The position numbers and the translations under genes were made by a program. From JBEICQ01 sp040383885 (GTDB lineage: Bacteria; Bacteroidota; Bacteroidia; UBA4408): 64,000 nt of DNA. Under the pieces are notes generated by a model that was not told the origin of the DNA, did no database searches, and was given only the letters and a program-made list of their open reading frames with translations. Shown in pieces: positions 9,918 through 18,841 of this stretch. Position 1 is the first letter of the stretch; each line of letters opens with the position of its first letter. Location: positions 3,525 through 67,524 of the forward strand of contig JBEICQ010000001.1 in the NCBI GenBank assembly GCA_040383885.1. The letters run 5' to 3'.

Positions 9918-10517
9918 CTAAGAGGTTTTTTTGAGACATACCGGAATATACCATTTCCCTTCGTACAGTTTCCTGTCAATTAAATTTCCCTTACAGTCCA
10001 GGTATTGTCCCTTTTTGTTTAGATGAAGCATGAAGGCCTTCCCTGATATAATCGCCTCCAGAGAGTGAAGCACAAGACTGTCGGGAGAGCTTGTTCTGCC
10101 AATTTCTATTCCCAATCGATTATTAAGCCTGTCCATAACACATTGCATGGAATCGGGTCTTGAACCATGTTCGTTTTTACCACGAAGAAAAAAGAGTTGA
10201 TTGTCCTTCTCATGTGCTTCAAGCAAGCGAGAAGCTTTTTTAGAACCAATGGTTGCAGTCAGTTTTGCACTCCAGTAGAGGTGTCGGAATGCATCATACA
10301 GACCTCCTGTCTCAAAAGTGTCAAGAGCTTGATGGGATTTATATGCCGAGAGATCTGAAAGAACCCTTCGGGTGGTTTTCATGGCCAATGAAACCTTACA
10401 CGGATGGCCAAGTGCCCAAACACGCTGGTGATAGCCTGTTTGGCGAAGTACAGAGGGAATGCTACAGGCATGCAGCAAGGGTAAAATCAGAACCGGGAAC
10501 AGTCTACGCCAGGGCAT
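9918..10517 (-). CDS. Putative lipoprotein with DAFRHxYW-HExD motif (DUF6973-like)
   Basis: A 199-residue protein with a short signal peptide and a lipobox (LLHAC, Cys near residue 18), so it is probably membrane-anchored. The core holds GGLYDAFRHLYWSA followed by SRLLEAHEKD, a pairing of an (N/D)AFRH-x-YW helix with a His-Glu-x-Asp helix that resembles DUF6973-type domains; His and acidic residues could bind a metal. No function is established. Its start overlaps the end of the upstream pseudouridine synthase gene by 14 bases, implying translational coupling. Family assignment is from memory of the motif and is tentative. Confidence 0.6.
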   Translation of the reverse strand: MPWRRLFPVLILPLLHACSIPSVLRQTGYHQRVWALGHPCKVSLAMKTTRRVLSDLSAYKSHQALDTFETGGLYDAFRHLYWSAKLTATIGSKKASRLLEAHEKDNQLFFLRGKNEHGSRPDSMQCVMDRLNNRLGIEIGRTSSPDSLVLHSLEAIISGKAFMLHLNKKGQYLDCKGNLIDRKLYEGKWYIPVCLKKTS

Positions 10518-11961
10518 ATAACTTGGAAACTTCGGCTCCGCTTAAAAAGCGCCATCTCCCTCTGGCAAGATCTTTTTTTGTGAGTCCGGCAAATACTACC
10601 CTGTCGAGTTTCAACACTTTATATCCCAGACTTTCAAAAATTCTTCTCACCACACGGTTTTTCCCTGAATGGAGTTTAATACCTACTTCTTTTTTGGTTG
10701 AGGCAAATTCCACATAATTGATTTCATCCACCTGTACCGGACCGTCCTCCAGATTAATTCCTTTTCGTATAGCATCCAAATCCATTTTGGCAAGAGGCAT
10801 GCTCAATTCAACATGGTAAATTTTTTCAATGCCATACCTCGGATGGGTTAACTTTTTTGCCAGCTCTCCATCATTTGTGAATAGCAATAAACCCGTAGTG
10901 TTTCTGTCGAGCCGACCCACCGGATAAATTCTTTCCCTACAGGCATCCGCAACGAGCTCCATAACAGTTTTGCGTTTGCCGGGATCCGTCACCGTTGTGA
11001 TATAATCCTTGGGTTTATTTAGCAAGAGATACACTTTCTTTTCATTGGTAATCAGATCACCTCCGCAATGAACAATGTCATGAGGCTTGATTTTATGTCC
11101 GAGTTCGGTGATGATTTTTCCGTTTACTGTTACCACGCCTGAGATAATAAGTGTGTCAGCCTCTCGCCTTGAGCATACGCCTGAATTGGAGATGTATTTA
11201 TTGAGTCTGATCTCTTCAGAAATTGCTTTGGCAGGGGCATCTACAGTTCTCCTGCGGGGTCGCTTAACCCTTTCATTTCCTTGGTTTTCAATTGCCGGAC
11301 GATCTGATTTGCGACCCTTGTCCCATTTTGATTCTCCTGAAAATGCCCTGGATGGGCTTGTTCTTGAACGGGAAGTAGTGCCTGTAGTTTCAGGTGAGAA
11401 GTCATCGTCGAATTTGCGCTGACGAGCCGGTCTGGCATTTGAGTCGGGCTTGTTACGATACTCGCGTTTGGGTTTATCTGAAAAAGCAGTTTTGTTTTTT
11501 TCCGGGTCAAACCGGTCTGCGAAATCATTCCTGCGATTTGGTCTGTTACCGGAAATAGACGTGCCGGTAGCTCCGGACGGGCGTTTTTTAAAGGCTCTTC
11601 CCTCCTCCTCTGTGCGTCGCTTAAAAGGTTTATCGAATGCCGAAGTAGTACGCGGACGAAAATCATTCCCCTCTTTTGGCGAGTCTTTTTTGTTGCCCGT
11701 GAATTTTTGTCGTGCATCAAATCTCTTGGTTCCGGCATTGCTTCGCTCGGTTCTTTCCTTGCCTCTGTAAGCAGCGGTGCCAGGTGATTTTCTTGGAAAA
11801 TCACGGTCTGTAGAATCACTCCCTGTGCGGGTTGAACGCTTTTTGCCGAATGATTTTACCGGCTTTTCATCCGTTGATTTCTTTTTGCCCTTTGATGAGC
11901 TTCCCGAAAAAAAGGGAAGTGAATGTTTTGGTTTTTTTTGATTCATGTTATTCAAATTCAT
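10504..11961 (-). CDS. rluB: RluB/RsuA-family pseudouridine synthase with long basic N-terminal tail
   Basis: A 485-residue protein. Residues 1 to about 240 are low-complexity, rich in Lys, Arg, Ser, Gly and Pro, and presumably disordered and RNA-binding. An S4 RNA-binding domain follows (RLNKYISNSGVCSRREAD) and then the pseudouridine synthase domain with the catalytic Asp near residue 352 in GRLDRNTTGLL. Enzymes of this family modify 23S or 16S rRNA; the exact target uridine cannot be told from sequence. Such tails are common in Bacteroidota members of the family. The start overlaps the end of the YraN gene by 14 bases and the stop overlaps the next gene by 14 bases. Confidence 0.9.
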   Translation of the reverse strand: MNLNNMNQKKPKHSLPFFSGSSSKGKKKSTDEKPVKSFGKKRSTRTGSDSTDRDFPRKSPGTAAYRGKERTERSNAGTKRFDARQKFTGNKKDSPKEGNDFRPRTTSAFDKPFKRRTEEEGRAFKKRPSGATGTSISGNRPNRRNDFADRFDPEKNKTAFSDKPKREYRNKPDSNARPARQRKFDDDFSPETTGTTSRSRTSPSRAFSGESKWDKGRKSDRPAIENQGNERVKRPRRRTVDAPAKAISEEIRLNKYISNSGVCSRREADTLIISGVVTVNGKIITELGHKIKPHDIVHCGGDLITNEKKVYLLLNKPKDYITTVTDPGKRKTVMELVADACRERIYPVGRLDRNTTGLLLFTNDGELAKKLTHPRYGIEKIYHVELSMPLAKMDLDAIRKGINLEDGPVQVDEINYVEFASTKKEVGIKLHSGKNRVVRRIFESLGYKVLKLDRVVFAGLTKKDLARGRWRFLSGAEVSKLYALA

Positions 11962-12325
11962 CCATGCCGTTACTTACATCAGGATAATGCATGATCGACG
12001 GGGAAGAGGTGTCAAAGGTAATGCTCACCACATCAAATCGGATGTCTCCGTTAAAATCAAGTGCTGCGGCAAAATTCTCGAGGGCCTCAGAAAGCAACTG
12101 CCATTTGCGTGAGGTGATAAACTCAGCGGGTTCTCCATGTATTGAATTGCTGCGGGTTTTTACCTCTATTCCCACCAAAAAACCTTCAAATAAGGCGATG
12201 ATATCTACTTCTGCCTTACCAAATCGGTAATTGGTAGCCACTATTTCAAACCCTTTCTGCCTCAGATGATCGGCGGCAAGATGCTCTCCGGTGATTCCGG
12301 TATGAATGTGTGAATGGCTTTTCAT
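11948..12325 (-). CDS. YraN/UPF0102-family endonuclease-like protein
   Basis: A 125-residue protein of the UPF0102 family. The visible core is GITGEHLAADHLRQKGFEI followed by YRFGKAEVDIIA and VGIEVKTR, which matches the restriction-endonuclease-like fold (E, D, ExK). Function in the cell is uncertain; YraN relatives are linked to DNA processing. I chose the ATG at 12325 rather than a start 27 bases upstream because it forms an ATGA overlap with the stop of the radical SAM gene and starts the conserved part at the usual distance. Confidence 0.9.
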   Translation of the reverse strand: MKSHSHIHTGITGEHLAADHLRQKGFEIVATNYRFGKAEVDIIALFEGFLVGIEVKTRSNSIHGEPAEFITSRKWQLLSEALENFAAALDFNGDIRFDVVSITFDTSSPSIMHYPDVSNGMDEFE

Positions 12326-13344
12326 GTAAAGATTCGCGTTCCTTCTGAGCAATTTTTACAAATATCAAGCTCTGCCCTGCTCCTGAAAATTTTTTTTCGA
12401 AACTCCATATAAGGTTCAGAGAACCATATACTCCGAAAATCTGAGCGATTGATATTGCCAAACCGGTAACTTGCATCCTTGTCAAAACAGCAGGGTACTG
12501 CAAATCCATCCCAAGTGATTACAGGAGATTGCCACATTCTCCAACAGTGGTTATATAATTTATTTTTGATACGAAACTTTCCACTCTCCGTTTGGCTGTA
12601 TCGTGTAAATGCAGGGTTTTGGGGGATAAGCGCATTCCCCTCCTGGAAATCATACACCTGAGCTGTTTTAAATCTTATTTCATCCACACCAATGCTGTTT
12701 GCAAATGCTTTGGCTTGATTTACTTCATGTTCGTTATGACTGGTAAGCAAAAACTGAAAAATAAGATATGGCGTTTTGCTGCGCATCTCTTTTTTCCACT
12801 TAACCAGCAATCGGGTTCCGCGAATCACTTTATCAAGCTCTCCTCCTATTCTGTAGCTACTGTAAGATTCCTGAGTCAGTCCGTCCAGAGAGATGATTAA
12901 TCTGTCGAGACCGGAGAGGATGGTTTGCCTGGCGATATTGTCATCAATAAAATGTGCGTTGGTTGAAGTAGCAGTATATAGACCTGCCTGCTTTGCCATG
13001 GCCACCATTTTTAGAAAGTCTTTATGAATATAGGGTTCACCCTGGAAGTACAAATTGGCATACAAGGCTGTTTTCCCAATATCCTTCAATGCTTTTTCAA
13101 TTGTTGCAGACTTGATATTTCCGGTATCGCGGGTAAAACTTCTTAATCCACTTGGGCATTGCGGACAGCGCAAGTTGCATGCAGTGGTTGGCTCCAAAGC
13201 GATACTTATTGGCATTCCCCACACAATTGGTTTACGCATTATTCGCGACAGGTAATAGGAAACAATCACAAAAAGTGCATTCTTAAACCGTGCAGGCGTA
13301 AACTTACTAAGTAGGTTTATTGAATCGAGGATTTTCCTCATCAT
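12322..13344 (-). CDS. Radical SAM protein with SPASM domain
   Basis: A 340-residue enzyme. The radical SAM 4Fe-4S motif CxxxCxxC is Cys56, Cys60, Cys63 (TTACNLRCPQC). A C-terminal SPASM-type cluster is suggested by PCCFD at about residue 281 and CKNC near residue 329. The substrate is unknown; SPASM proteins modify peptides or carry out other radical chemistry with auxiliary clusters. The start ATG overlaps the stop of the propeller phosphatase gene as ATGA, and its own stop overlaps the YraN start as ATGA. No small precursor peptide gene was found beside it, so peptide maturation is not supported. Confidence 0.88.
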   Translation of the reverse strand: MMRKILDSINLLSKFTPARFKNALFVIVSYYLSRIMRKPIVWGMPISIALEPTTACNLRCPQCPSGLRSFTRDTGNIKSATIEKALKDIGKTALYANLYFQGEPYIHKDFLKMVAMAKQAGLYTATSTNAHFIDDNIARQTILSGLDRLIISLDGLTQESYSSYRIGGELDKVIRGTRLLVKWKKEMRSKTPYLIFQFLLTSHNEHEVNQAKAFANSIGVDEIRFKTAQVYDFQEGNALIPQNPAFTRYSQTESGKFRIKNKLYNHCWRMWQSPVITWDGFAVPCCFDKDASYRFGNINRSDFRSIWFSEPYMEFRKKIFRSRAELDICKNCSEGTRIFT

Positions 13345-16300
13345 ACCTTAATGCCTATGACCAAAACATCATCAATCTGTTCAAGCTTGCCCTGCCATCT
13401 TTCGAGAATTTCTTCGAGCTTTTGTAATTGCCTGTTCATGGGTTCAGACTGAAGTCCAAGCAAAACATTTTTAAGCTGGTTGTATTTGAATTTTTTTCCT
13501 TCGCTACCTCCAAACTGATCGGCATACCCATCAGAAAAAATATACAACGAATCTCCGGGAATGAGTTCAAATGTATGCAGCGTAAACGGAGGCAAATCCT
13601 TGGTAAGAAAAACCCCAACCGGGAACTTGTTCCCTTTGATTTCATATAGCTTACATCCGTTTGCGCTAAGCACGGGCATATGGCCGGCCAGGGGCTCAGC
13701 ATTGGCAGCGCGAATGATATACAGGGGATTGTTTGCACCTGCAAAATCAAGGGTGTATGTTGAGGGATTCCAACGAAGCAAGGCAATGTCCATCCCATCT
13801 TTTGAATCGCTTCCTGCCTCGTTTTGTTTCAGGTCTCTGATGATGTTGTCTCTCAGCTGGGTGAGCACTGCATCAGGCCTCGTGATGTCTTTTTCGTTTA
13901 CAATCTCGTTCAGGTTCTCATTACCAAGTAAACTCATAAATGCTCCCGGCACTCCATGACCCGTGCAGTCAACAGCTGCAATCATGCGGTAATCGTCTCT
14001 TTGGGTAGCCCAGTAAAAATCTCCGCTTACTATATCTTTTGGCTTAAAAAAGATAAAACTTTGTTGAAAGGCACGCTGAATAAATTCCCTGCTTGGCATG
14101 ATGGCATCCTGTATCCGGCGGGCATAAAAAATGCTGTCTGTAATCTCCTTGTTTTTATTTTCAATCTGGGATTTCTGTTTTCTCAACTCACTCGTTTGGT
14201 TGTGAATAATTCTATTGAGATTTTTGGTGTACAGTATGACTATCTGAACCACTAAGAACAGACCAAAAATTGAGTAAAGTAAATAGGCCCACCAGGTTCT
14301 GTACCATGGCGGCTTAATGGAGAAACGGAAGGTTTGGTTTATACTGAAATTGTGATAAATGTTCTTGCACTGTACTTTAAAAGTATAGGTGCCTTCACTG
14401 AGATTGGTGTAAATGGCTTCCTTTCGGTTTGAGAATTCAGTCCAGCCTTTGTCATTTCCTTCAAGGATGTAACGGTATTGATTGTAATCCTCCCTGATGA
14501 AATAATTTGAACCCAACTTGAAGATGAGGTTATTGTTTTCGTAGGGAAGTTCGGGATAAGCTGTGGAGGGCTGACTAACAACCGGCGTTCTTACAGTTTC
14601 GGTAAGGAAAGGATGTTGCACTTCCACGAAAAAATTACCGCTGAAAATTTCTCTTCCATTACTTACTATCCGTCTGATGAGACTTGAAAAGTTTTTCCGG
14701 ACCTGAACATTTCCTTGTTTGTTGTTGTACACCACCGCACCAAAATTTCCTACAATCCAAAGATCTCCTGCCTTGCTGCAATAAAACTGTTTAACCTCAA
14801 ATTCTGATGGAAAGATTCGAAAAGGATAAGACCTAAAACCCGAGAGCTTACCGTTAGCATACTCAAAAAAACCATGCTCCGGATATTCCTTTAAGCGGCC
14901 ATTCACTTGGGTATGTTTGATGGCTTCTACCCAATATCTGTTGCCTATGTATTCGCAGGATATGATTTGTCTCTTGTTTGCTGTTGAAAATTCCTTGCCA
15001 AAAAAATTGCTGATTCTTGTGTATGCCTTGCCTCGCTTATCAACACCTGCGATGAGCGTATGGTAATCAGCGAAAACAAATACCTGTCCTTTGCCTCTCG
15101 AGAGCGTGATTTCTGATTCAGTTTCAGGTACAGGAAATTTTACGGTTTGCACCCTGTACTTCACAAATCTGAAACCAAGCGTGTTTTTAAGCAAGGGAGT
15201 AATACAGTAAAGTGCATTCTTAGAACACCAGAGATTCCCGTCTACATCTTCGTTTAATTGTCTGATTTCATCTTCCAACCCATCTACATATCCTCTTTTT
15301 ATCCAGCTTCCGGAAACATATTCCATCACAGCCACTCCGGAACCAAGGCCCAGATAAACGATTCCGGGATATTTTTTTGAAGGTAAAATATTATACACCG
15401 CATCGTCTTCATCAAAAATTTTCACTGCATTTTGATCATTGATGGTGTAAAGTCCTTCTTTGTTTCCAAGGAGCAGGTGATTGCTTCCATCGGAGGATTC
15501 AAATACCGCAATCTTCCAGCATTCCGGCCCAACAGATGGCAAGGAATTCAGCTGGGGCTCACCCGGATTTTTATAAAAAAGACCAAGCGTGGTGGCAAAG
15601 TATAGCTTGTTTCTAAATTCAGTAACAGATTCTACTTTCCCTTTCAGGCCGTTGGTTTCATTGAAATACCTGAAAGGACTGTTTAATTCAATGGAAGTGA
15701 TTCCATTTTCCAGGGCCAACCAAAGCAGATGATCCTCGTCCTCAAAAAGAAAATGGATTTTTTCGTTCTGGATTCCGCTTTTGGTATCAATGATTTCGAA
15801 GTGAGTGATGTCCTGGTCCACTATCATCAACCCTCCCAATAGCGTTCCAACAGCAATTTTACCATTCGATAGGCGAATGGCCTTGAATACTTTGTGTCGA
15901 ATAAGCAAGGTTGAAATATCATTTTTAACTTTTTCAATTTTAATTTCTCTTCCCAGGCCCTCTTTATCTATGCTTCTGCTTCCTGCCGGCAAGGTAAATT
16001 TCAATAATCCCAAATCCTGGCTGCCACCGTAGAGCGTATTTGGTCCATCAGAAAGTAAAAAATCGAGTCTGCTATCCTGCAGCAAATCGCTCCCTTTGAT
16101 GGGAATCAGAGCCTCATTGCCCACCTCAACAAGTCCGATTCCTTTTTGCCGTATGTAGATATGGTTCCCGAACTGAAAAGCTGTGTGGAATTCTCCCTCT
16201 GATTGCCAAACCCTGAACTTCCCATTGCGTAGCCTGAGCACTTTTGTTTTTGAGATGAAGTACACTGCATCGGATGTAACAAAAGTAAAATACACATAAC

Positions 16301-16694
16301 CGAGACTACGGTCGTTTGGATTTAACCTGTGTTTCAGACTGTGAAATTTCTGTTTGCCTTCGGCATTGATATCAATGTAACCGATATCATCTTGTAGTCC
16401 GGCAAAAACTAATCCGGAGGATGAATCAAGAGCAAGAGAATTAAAAACCGTATTCCCCCAGTTCTCCCAGGTAACACCATCATATTGAAAAACACCTGTG
16501 TTGTAACCAAAGTACAAAAGCCCTTTTTTGTCCTGTGTGATGGACCAGATTTGGGTAGGCGTTTCATATTCCTTGTCGGAATAATTTCTAATATGGTAAA
16601 GACCCTCTTCTTTGCAAACCCCGGAAGCAGGAAAAACAAGGGATAGTATAAAAAGTATGCCCGCAGGAAAAGGCAACCGCAATAGTAATTGCAT
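13341..16694 (-). CDS. Sensor protein: two-component-type propeller, Y_Y_Y domain, TM, SpoIIE phosphatase
   Basis: A 1117-residue transmembrane phosphatase. A signal peptide (1-27) is followed by propeller repeats of the two-component-regulator type (early repeat IWSITQDKKGLLYFGY, later HFLFEDEDHLLWLA), a Y_Y_Y immunoglobulin-like domain at about 715-790, one TM helix at about 798-822, a coiled-coil linker (IFYARRIQDAIMP), and a SpoIIE/PP2C domain with SGDFYW, DCTGHGVPGAFMS, DGMDIAL, SDGYADQFGG and QIDDVLVIG. Extracytoplasmic binding probably controls dephosphorylation of a cytoplasmic Ser/Thr phosphoprotein. It is the architecture of hybrid sensors with the kinase replaced by a phosphatase. 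It heads the overlapping run to 6811. Confidence 0.92.
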   Translation of the reverse strand: MQLLLRLPFPAGILFILSLVFPASGVCKEEGLYHIRNYSDKEYETPTQIWSITQDKKGLLYFGYNTGVFQYDGVTWENWGNTVFNSLALDSSSGLVFAGLQDDIGYIDINAEGKQKFHSLKHRLNPNDRSLGYVYFTFVTSDAVYFISKTKVLRLRNGKFRVWQSEGEFHTAFQFGNHIYIRQKGIGLVEVGNEALIPIKGSDLLQDSRLDFLLSDGPNTLYGGSQDLGLLKFTLPAGSRSIDKEGLGREIKIEKVKNDISTLLIRHKVFKAIRLSNGKIAVGTLLGGLMIVDQDITHFEIIDTKSGIQNEKIHFLFEDEDHLLWLALENGITSIELNSPFRYFNETNGLKGKVESVTEFRNKLYFATTLGLFYKNPGEPQLNSLPSVGPECWKIAVFESSDGSNHLLLGNKEGLYTINDQNAVKIFDEDDAVYNILPSKKYPGIVYLGLGSGVAVMEYVSGSWIKRGYVDGLEDEIRQLNEDVDGNLWCSKNALYCITPLLKNTLGFRFVKYRVQTVKFPVPETESEITLSRGKGQVFVFADYHTLIAGVDKRGKAYTRISNFFGKEFSTANKRQIISCEYIGNRYWVEAIKHTQVNGRLKEYPEHGFFEYANGKLSGFRSYPFRIFPSEFEVKQFYCSKAGDLWIVGNFGAVVYNNKQGNVQVRKNFSSLIRRIVSNGREIFSGNFFVEVQHPFLTETVRTPVVSQPSTAYPELPYENNNLIFKLGSNYFIREDYNQYRYILEGNDKGWTEFSNRKEAIYTNLSEGTYTFKVQCKNIYHNFSINQTFRFSIKPPWYRTWWAYLLYSIFGLFLVVQIVILYTKNLNRIIHNQTSELRKQKSQIENKNKEITDSIFYARRIQDAIMPSREFIQRAFQQSFIFFKPKDIVSGDFYWATQRDDYRMIAAVDCTGHGVPGAFMSLLGNENLNEIVNEKDITRPDAVLTQLRDNIIRDLKQNEAGSDSKDGMDIALLRWNPSTYTLDFAGANNPLYIIRAANAEPLAGHMPVLSANGCKLYEIKGNKFPVGVFLTKDLPPFTLHTFELIPGDSLYIFSDGYADQFGGSEGKKFKYNQLKNVLLGLQSEPMNRQLQKLEEILERWQGKLEQIDDVLVIGIKV

Positions 16695-16698
16695 GGGG

Positions 16699-16731
16699 TA
16701 AAGTTAGCATAATACAGGCAGAAAAAACAAA
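16699..16731 (-). promoter_or_regulatory. Possible promoter of the propeller phosphatase operon
   Basis: On the minus strand TTTG (16731-16728) is followed after 21 bases by TAACTTTA (16706-16699), one base away from TAnnTTTG. It ends only 4 bases before the ATG at 16694, so a transcript would be almost leaderless or begin elsewhere; the call is weak. Confidence 0.3.
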
Positions 16732-16767
16732 TTCCGCCATTCGTAGCTAAGTGCACTCACCCGGTCA

Positions 16768-17181
16768 TCAGCAAAACTCATCAAAAGCCATCCTGAGATT
16801 GTCTGCTATCATCGCAGCAGAGCGACCCTCAATATGATGCCTCTCGATAAAATGCACCAACATCCCATCCTTAAAAAGTGCCATGCATGGAGAAGATGGA
16901 GGATAAGGCGCAAAATATTTACGGGCCTGGGCAGTGGCCTCTGTATCAAACCCGGCAAAAACAGTAGCAAGGTGTGCAGGTTTTTTTTCGTGGCTCATGG
17001 CCATTTTAACCGCAGGACGAGCAGCCCCGGCGGCACATCCACAAACAGAATTGACCACCACCAGCACGGTTCCTTTGGTGTCGCGGATGGCTGCGTCTAC
17101 TTTTTCAGGGGTAGTTAAGTCTTCAAAACCAAGTGAAGTGAGCTCGGCTTTCATGGGTATTACCAATTGTTCAGGATACAT
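16768..17181 (-). CDS. BrxA/BrxB-family bacilliredoxin
   Basis: A 137-residue protein of the bacilliredoxin (DUF1094/YphP) family: MYPEQLV start, a thioredoxin-like fold and the active-site CGC motif in NSVCGCAAG followed by ARPA. Family members reduce mixed disulfides on cytosolic proteins; bacillithiol use in this organism is assumed, not shown. The open frame extends 45 codons further upstream, but the conserved family start is MYPEQ at 17181 and a promoter -7 box lies inside the extension, so the shorter start is chosen. Confidence 0.92.
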   Translation of the reverse strand: MYPEQLVIPMKAELTSLGFEDLTTPEKVDAAIRDTKGTVLVVVNSVCGCAAGAARPAVKMAMSHEKKPAHLATVFAGFDTEATAQARKYFAPYPPSSPCMALFKDGMLVHFIERHHIEGRSAAMIADNLRMAFDEFC

Positions 17182-17237
17182 GGTATGTGTTTTGATTGTT
17201 TTGTTTTCTCTTTTGGACTCTTCCAAAAATAGGTCAG

Positions 17238-17245
17238 CAAAGATA
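17238..17245 (-). promoter_or_regulatory. -7 box upstream of bacilliredoxin gene
   Basis: On the minus strand TATCTTTG matches TAnnTTTG exactly and lies 57 bases before the ATG at 17181. No clear -33 TTTG is seen at the usual distance. The remaining intergenic stretch up to 17476 shows no gene. Confidence 0.4.
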
Positions 17246-17476
17246 ATGCTTTGCTGCCTCTGGAGTTGGTTAAATGAATTTAAAGGCTTTTTAAAATCAA
17301 TTCTCTCCCGTATCAAAGACTTTCCCTAAACAGAAATCGGCCCCGGGCAAAAGCTTGTTCGAGGCTCATTGTTAGACAGGCAAAAACCCAATTCACAATA
17401 TGTGGTTGAAAAAAGTGTTTTTACAACTGTAAGCGCAAGCTTGTAATTGCTCAACTTCACACAGAAATTTCAGCTT

Positions 17477-18784
17477 ATGGGTAAATTCCGAATCTCCGGT
17501 GGTCACCGCCTCAAAGGTGATATCACTCCTCAGGGTGCAAAAAATGAGGCGCTGCAGGTGCTTTGTGCTGTTTTGCTTACCCCGGAAAAAGTTACAATCT
17601 CCAATGTACCTGATATTGTTGATGTCAATAAATTGATTGATCTGCTCAGAGAATTAGGGGTAAAAATTGAAAAATCAGGGCATGAAGAATATAGTTTTCA
17701 GGCGGATGCAGTAGACATCAATTACATGAACACCCCGGAGTTCCGTAAAAAAGCGGCTGCACTCAGAGGTTCCATCATGATTGTGGGCCCTCTGTTGTCA
17801 AGGTTCGGCAAAGGCTATATTCCTAAACCCGGAGGAGACAAAATTGGTCGCAGGCGACTGGACACCCACTTCATTGGATTCATGAACCTGGGTGCACGCT
17901 TTGACTATACCGAAGGCGAAGAGTTTTACCGTGTGGAAGCAGGCGAGCTCAAAGGGGCTTATATGCTTCTGGATGAAGCCTCTGTAACAGGCACAGCCAA
18001 TATTGTAATGGCTGCAAGCATGGCCAAAGGAACCACCACCATTTACAATGCAGCCTGCGAGCCTTATGTGCAACAACTTTGCAAAATGCTCAACCGCATG
18101 GGTGCAGACATCTCGGGGATTGGAAGCAATTTACTTACCATCAAAGGGGTGGATAAACTCGGAGGAACCACACACCGGCTCTTGCCTGATATGATTGAAA
18201 TTGGCTCCTTCATTGGAATGGCCGCCATGACACAGTCTGAAATCACCATTAAAAATGTTTCCTATCCCGACCTGGGAATCATTCCGGATACCTTCCGTAA
18301 ACTGGGCATCGACATGGAACTCAGAGGAGACGACCTCTTTATACCTGCGCAGGAAAATTATGAGATTGATACCTTTATCGACGGCTCCATCCTCACTGTG
18401 GCAGATGCCATCTGGCCGGGCTTTACCCCCGACCTGCTGAGCATTGTACTGGTGGTGGCCACACAGGCCAAAGGCAGCGTGCTCATTCACCAAAAAATGT
18501 TTGAAAGCCGCCTTTTCTTTGTAGACAAACTCATCGACATGGGCGCACAGATCATCCTTTGTGATCCGCACAGGGCCACCGTTATCGGACTTAACCGCCA
18601 ACATCCTTTAAGAGGAATTAACATGACCTCGCCTGATATTCGTGCCGGCGTTTCTCTACTGATTGCAGCCATGAGTGCAAGCGGAACAAGCATCATTGAC
18701 AACATCGAACAAATTGATCGTGGATACCAGAACATTGATACCCGTTTGAATCGTTTGGGGGCGAAGATTGAGCGTATTGAATAA
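17477..18784 (+). CDS. murA: UDP-N-acetylglucosamine 1-carboxyvinyltransferase MurA, Asp-type active site
   Basis: A 435-residue cytosolic enzyme that transfers enolpyruvate from PEP to UDP-GlcNAc, the first committed peptidoglycan step. Substrate-binding Lys22-Asn23 (GAKNEAL), the glycine-rich loop (GPLLSRFGKG) and late motif SPDIRAG are present. The residue matching the catalytic Cys115 of E. coli is Asp121 in PKPGGDKIGRR. Cys-to-Asp variants are known to stay active and to resist fosfomycin in other phyla. The ATG at 17477 (MGKFRISGG) matches the family start better than one 30 bases upstream. Confidence 0.96.
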   Translation: MGKFRISGGHRLKGDITPQGAKNEALQVLCAVLLTPEKVTISNVPDIVDVNKLIDLLRELGVKIEKSGHEEYSFQADAVDINYMNTPEFRKKAAALRGSIMIVGPLLSRFGKGYIPKPGGDKIGRRRLDTHFIGFMNLGARFDYTEGEEFYRVEAGELKGAYMLLDEASVTGTANIVMAASMAKGTTTIYNAACEPYVQQLCKMLNRMGADISGIGSNLLTIKGVDKLGGTTHRLLPDMIEIGSFIGMAAMTQSEITIKNVSYPDLGIIPDTFRKLGIDMELRGDDLFIPAQENYEIDTFIDGSILTVADAIWPGFTPDLLSIVLVVATQAKGSVLIHQKMFESRLFFVDKLIDMGAQIILCDPHRATVIGLNRQHPLRGINMTSPDIRAGVSLLIAAMSASGTSIIDNIEQIDRGYQNIDTRLNRLGAKIERIE

Positions 18785-18841
18785 AACCCGATATTTGAAC
18801 TCATCCCCATAAACCCATTCAAAAACAGAAGAATAAAACAC

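Noticed and set aside
11241..11819. Minus-strand frame of 192 codons within the basic tail of the pseudouridine synthase
   Set aside because: Alternate frame of low-complexity DNA with no motif.
17182..17316. Forty-five-codon N-terminal extension of the bacilliredoxin
   Set aside because: Not part of the family, and a promoter -7 box falls in it.
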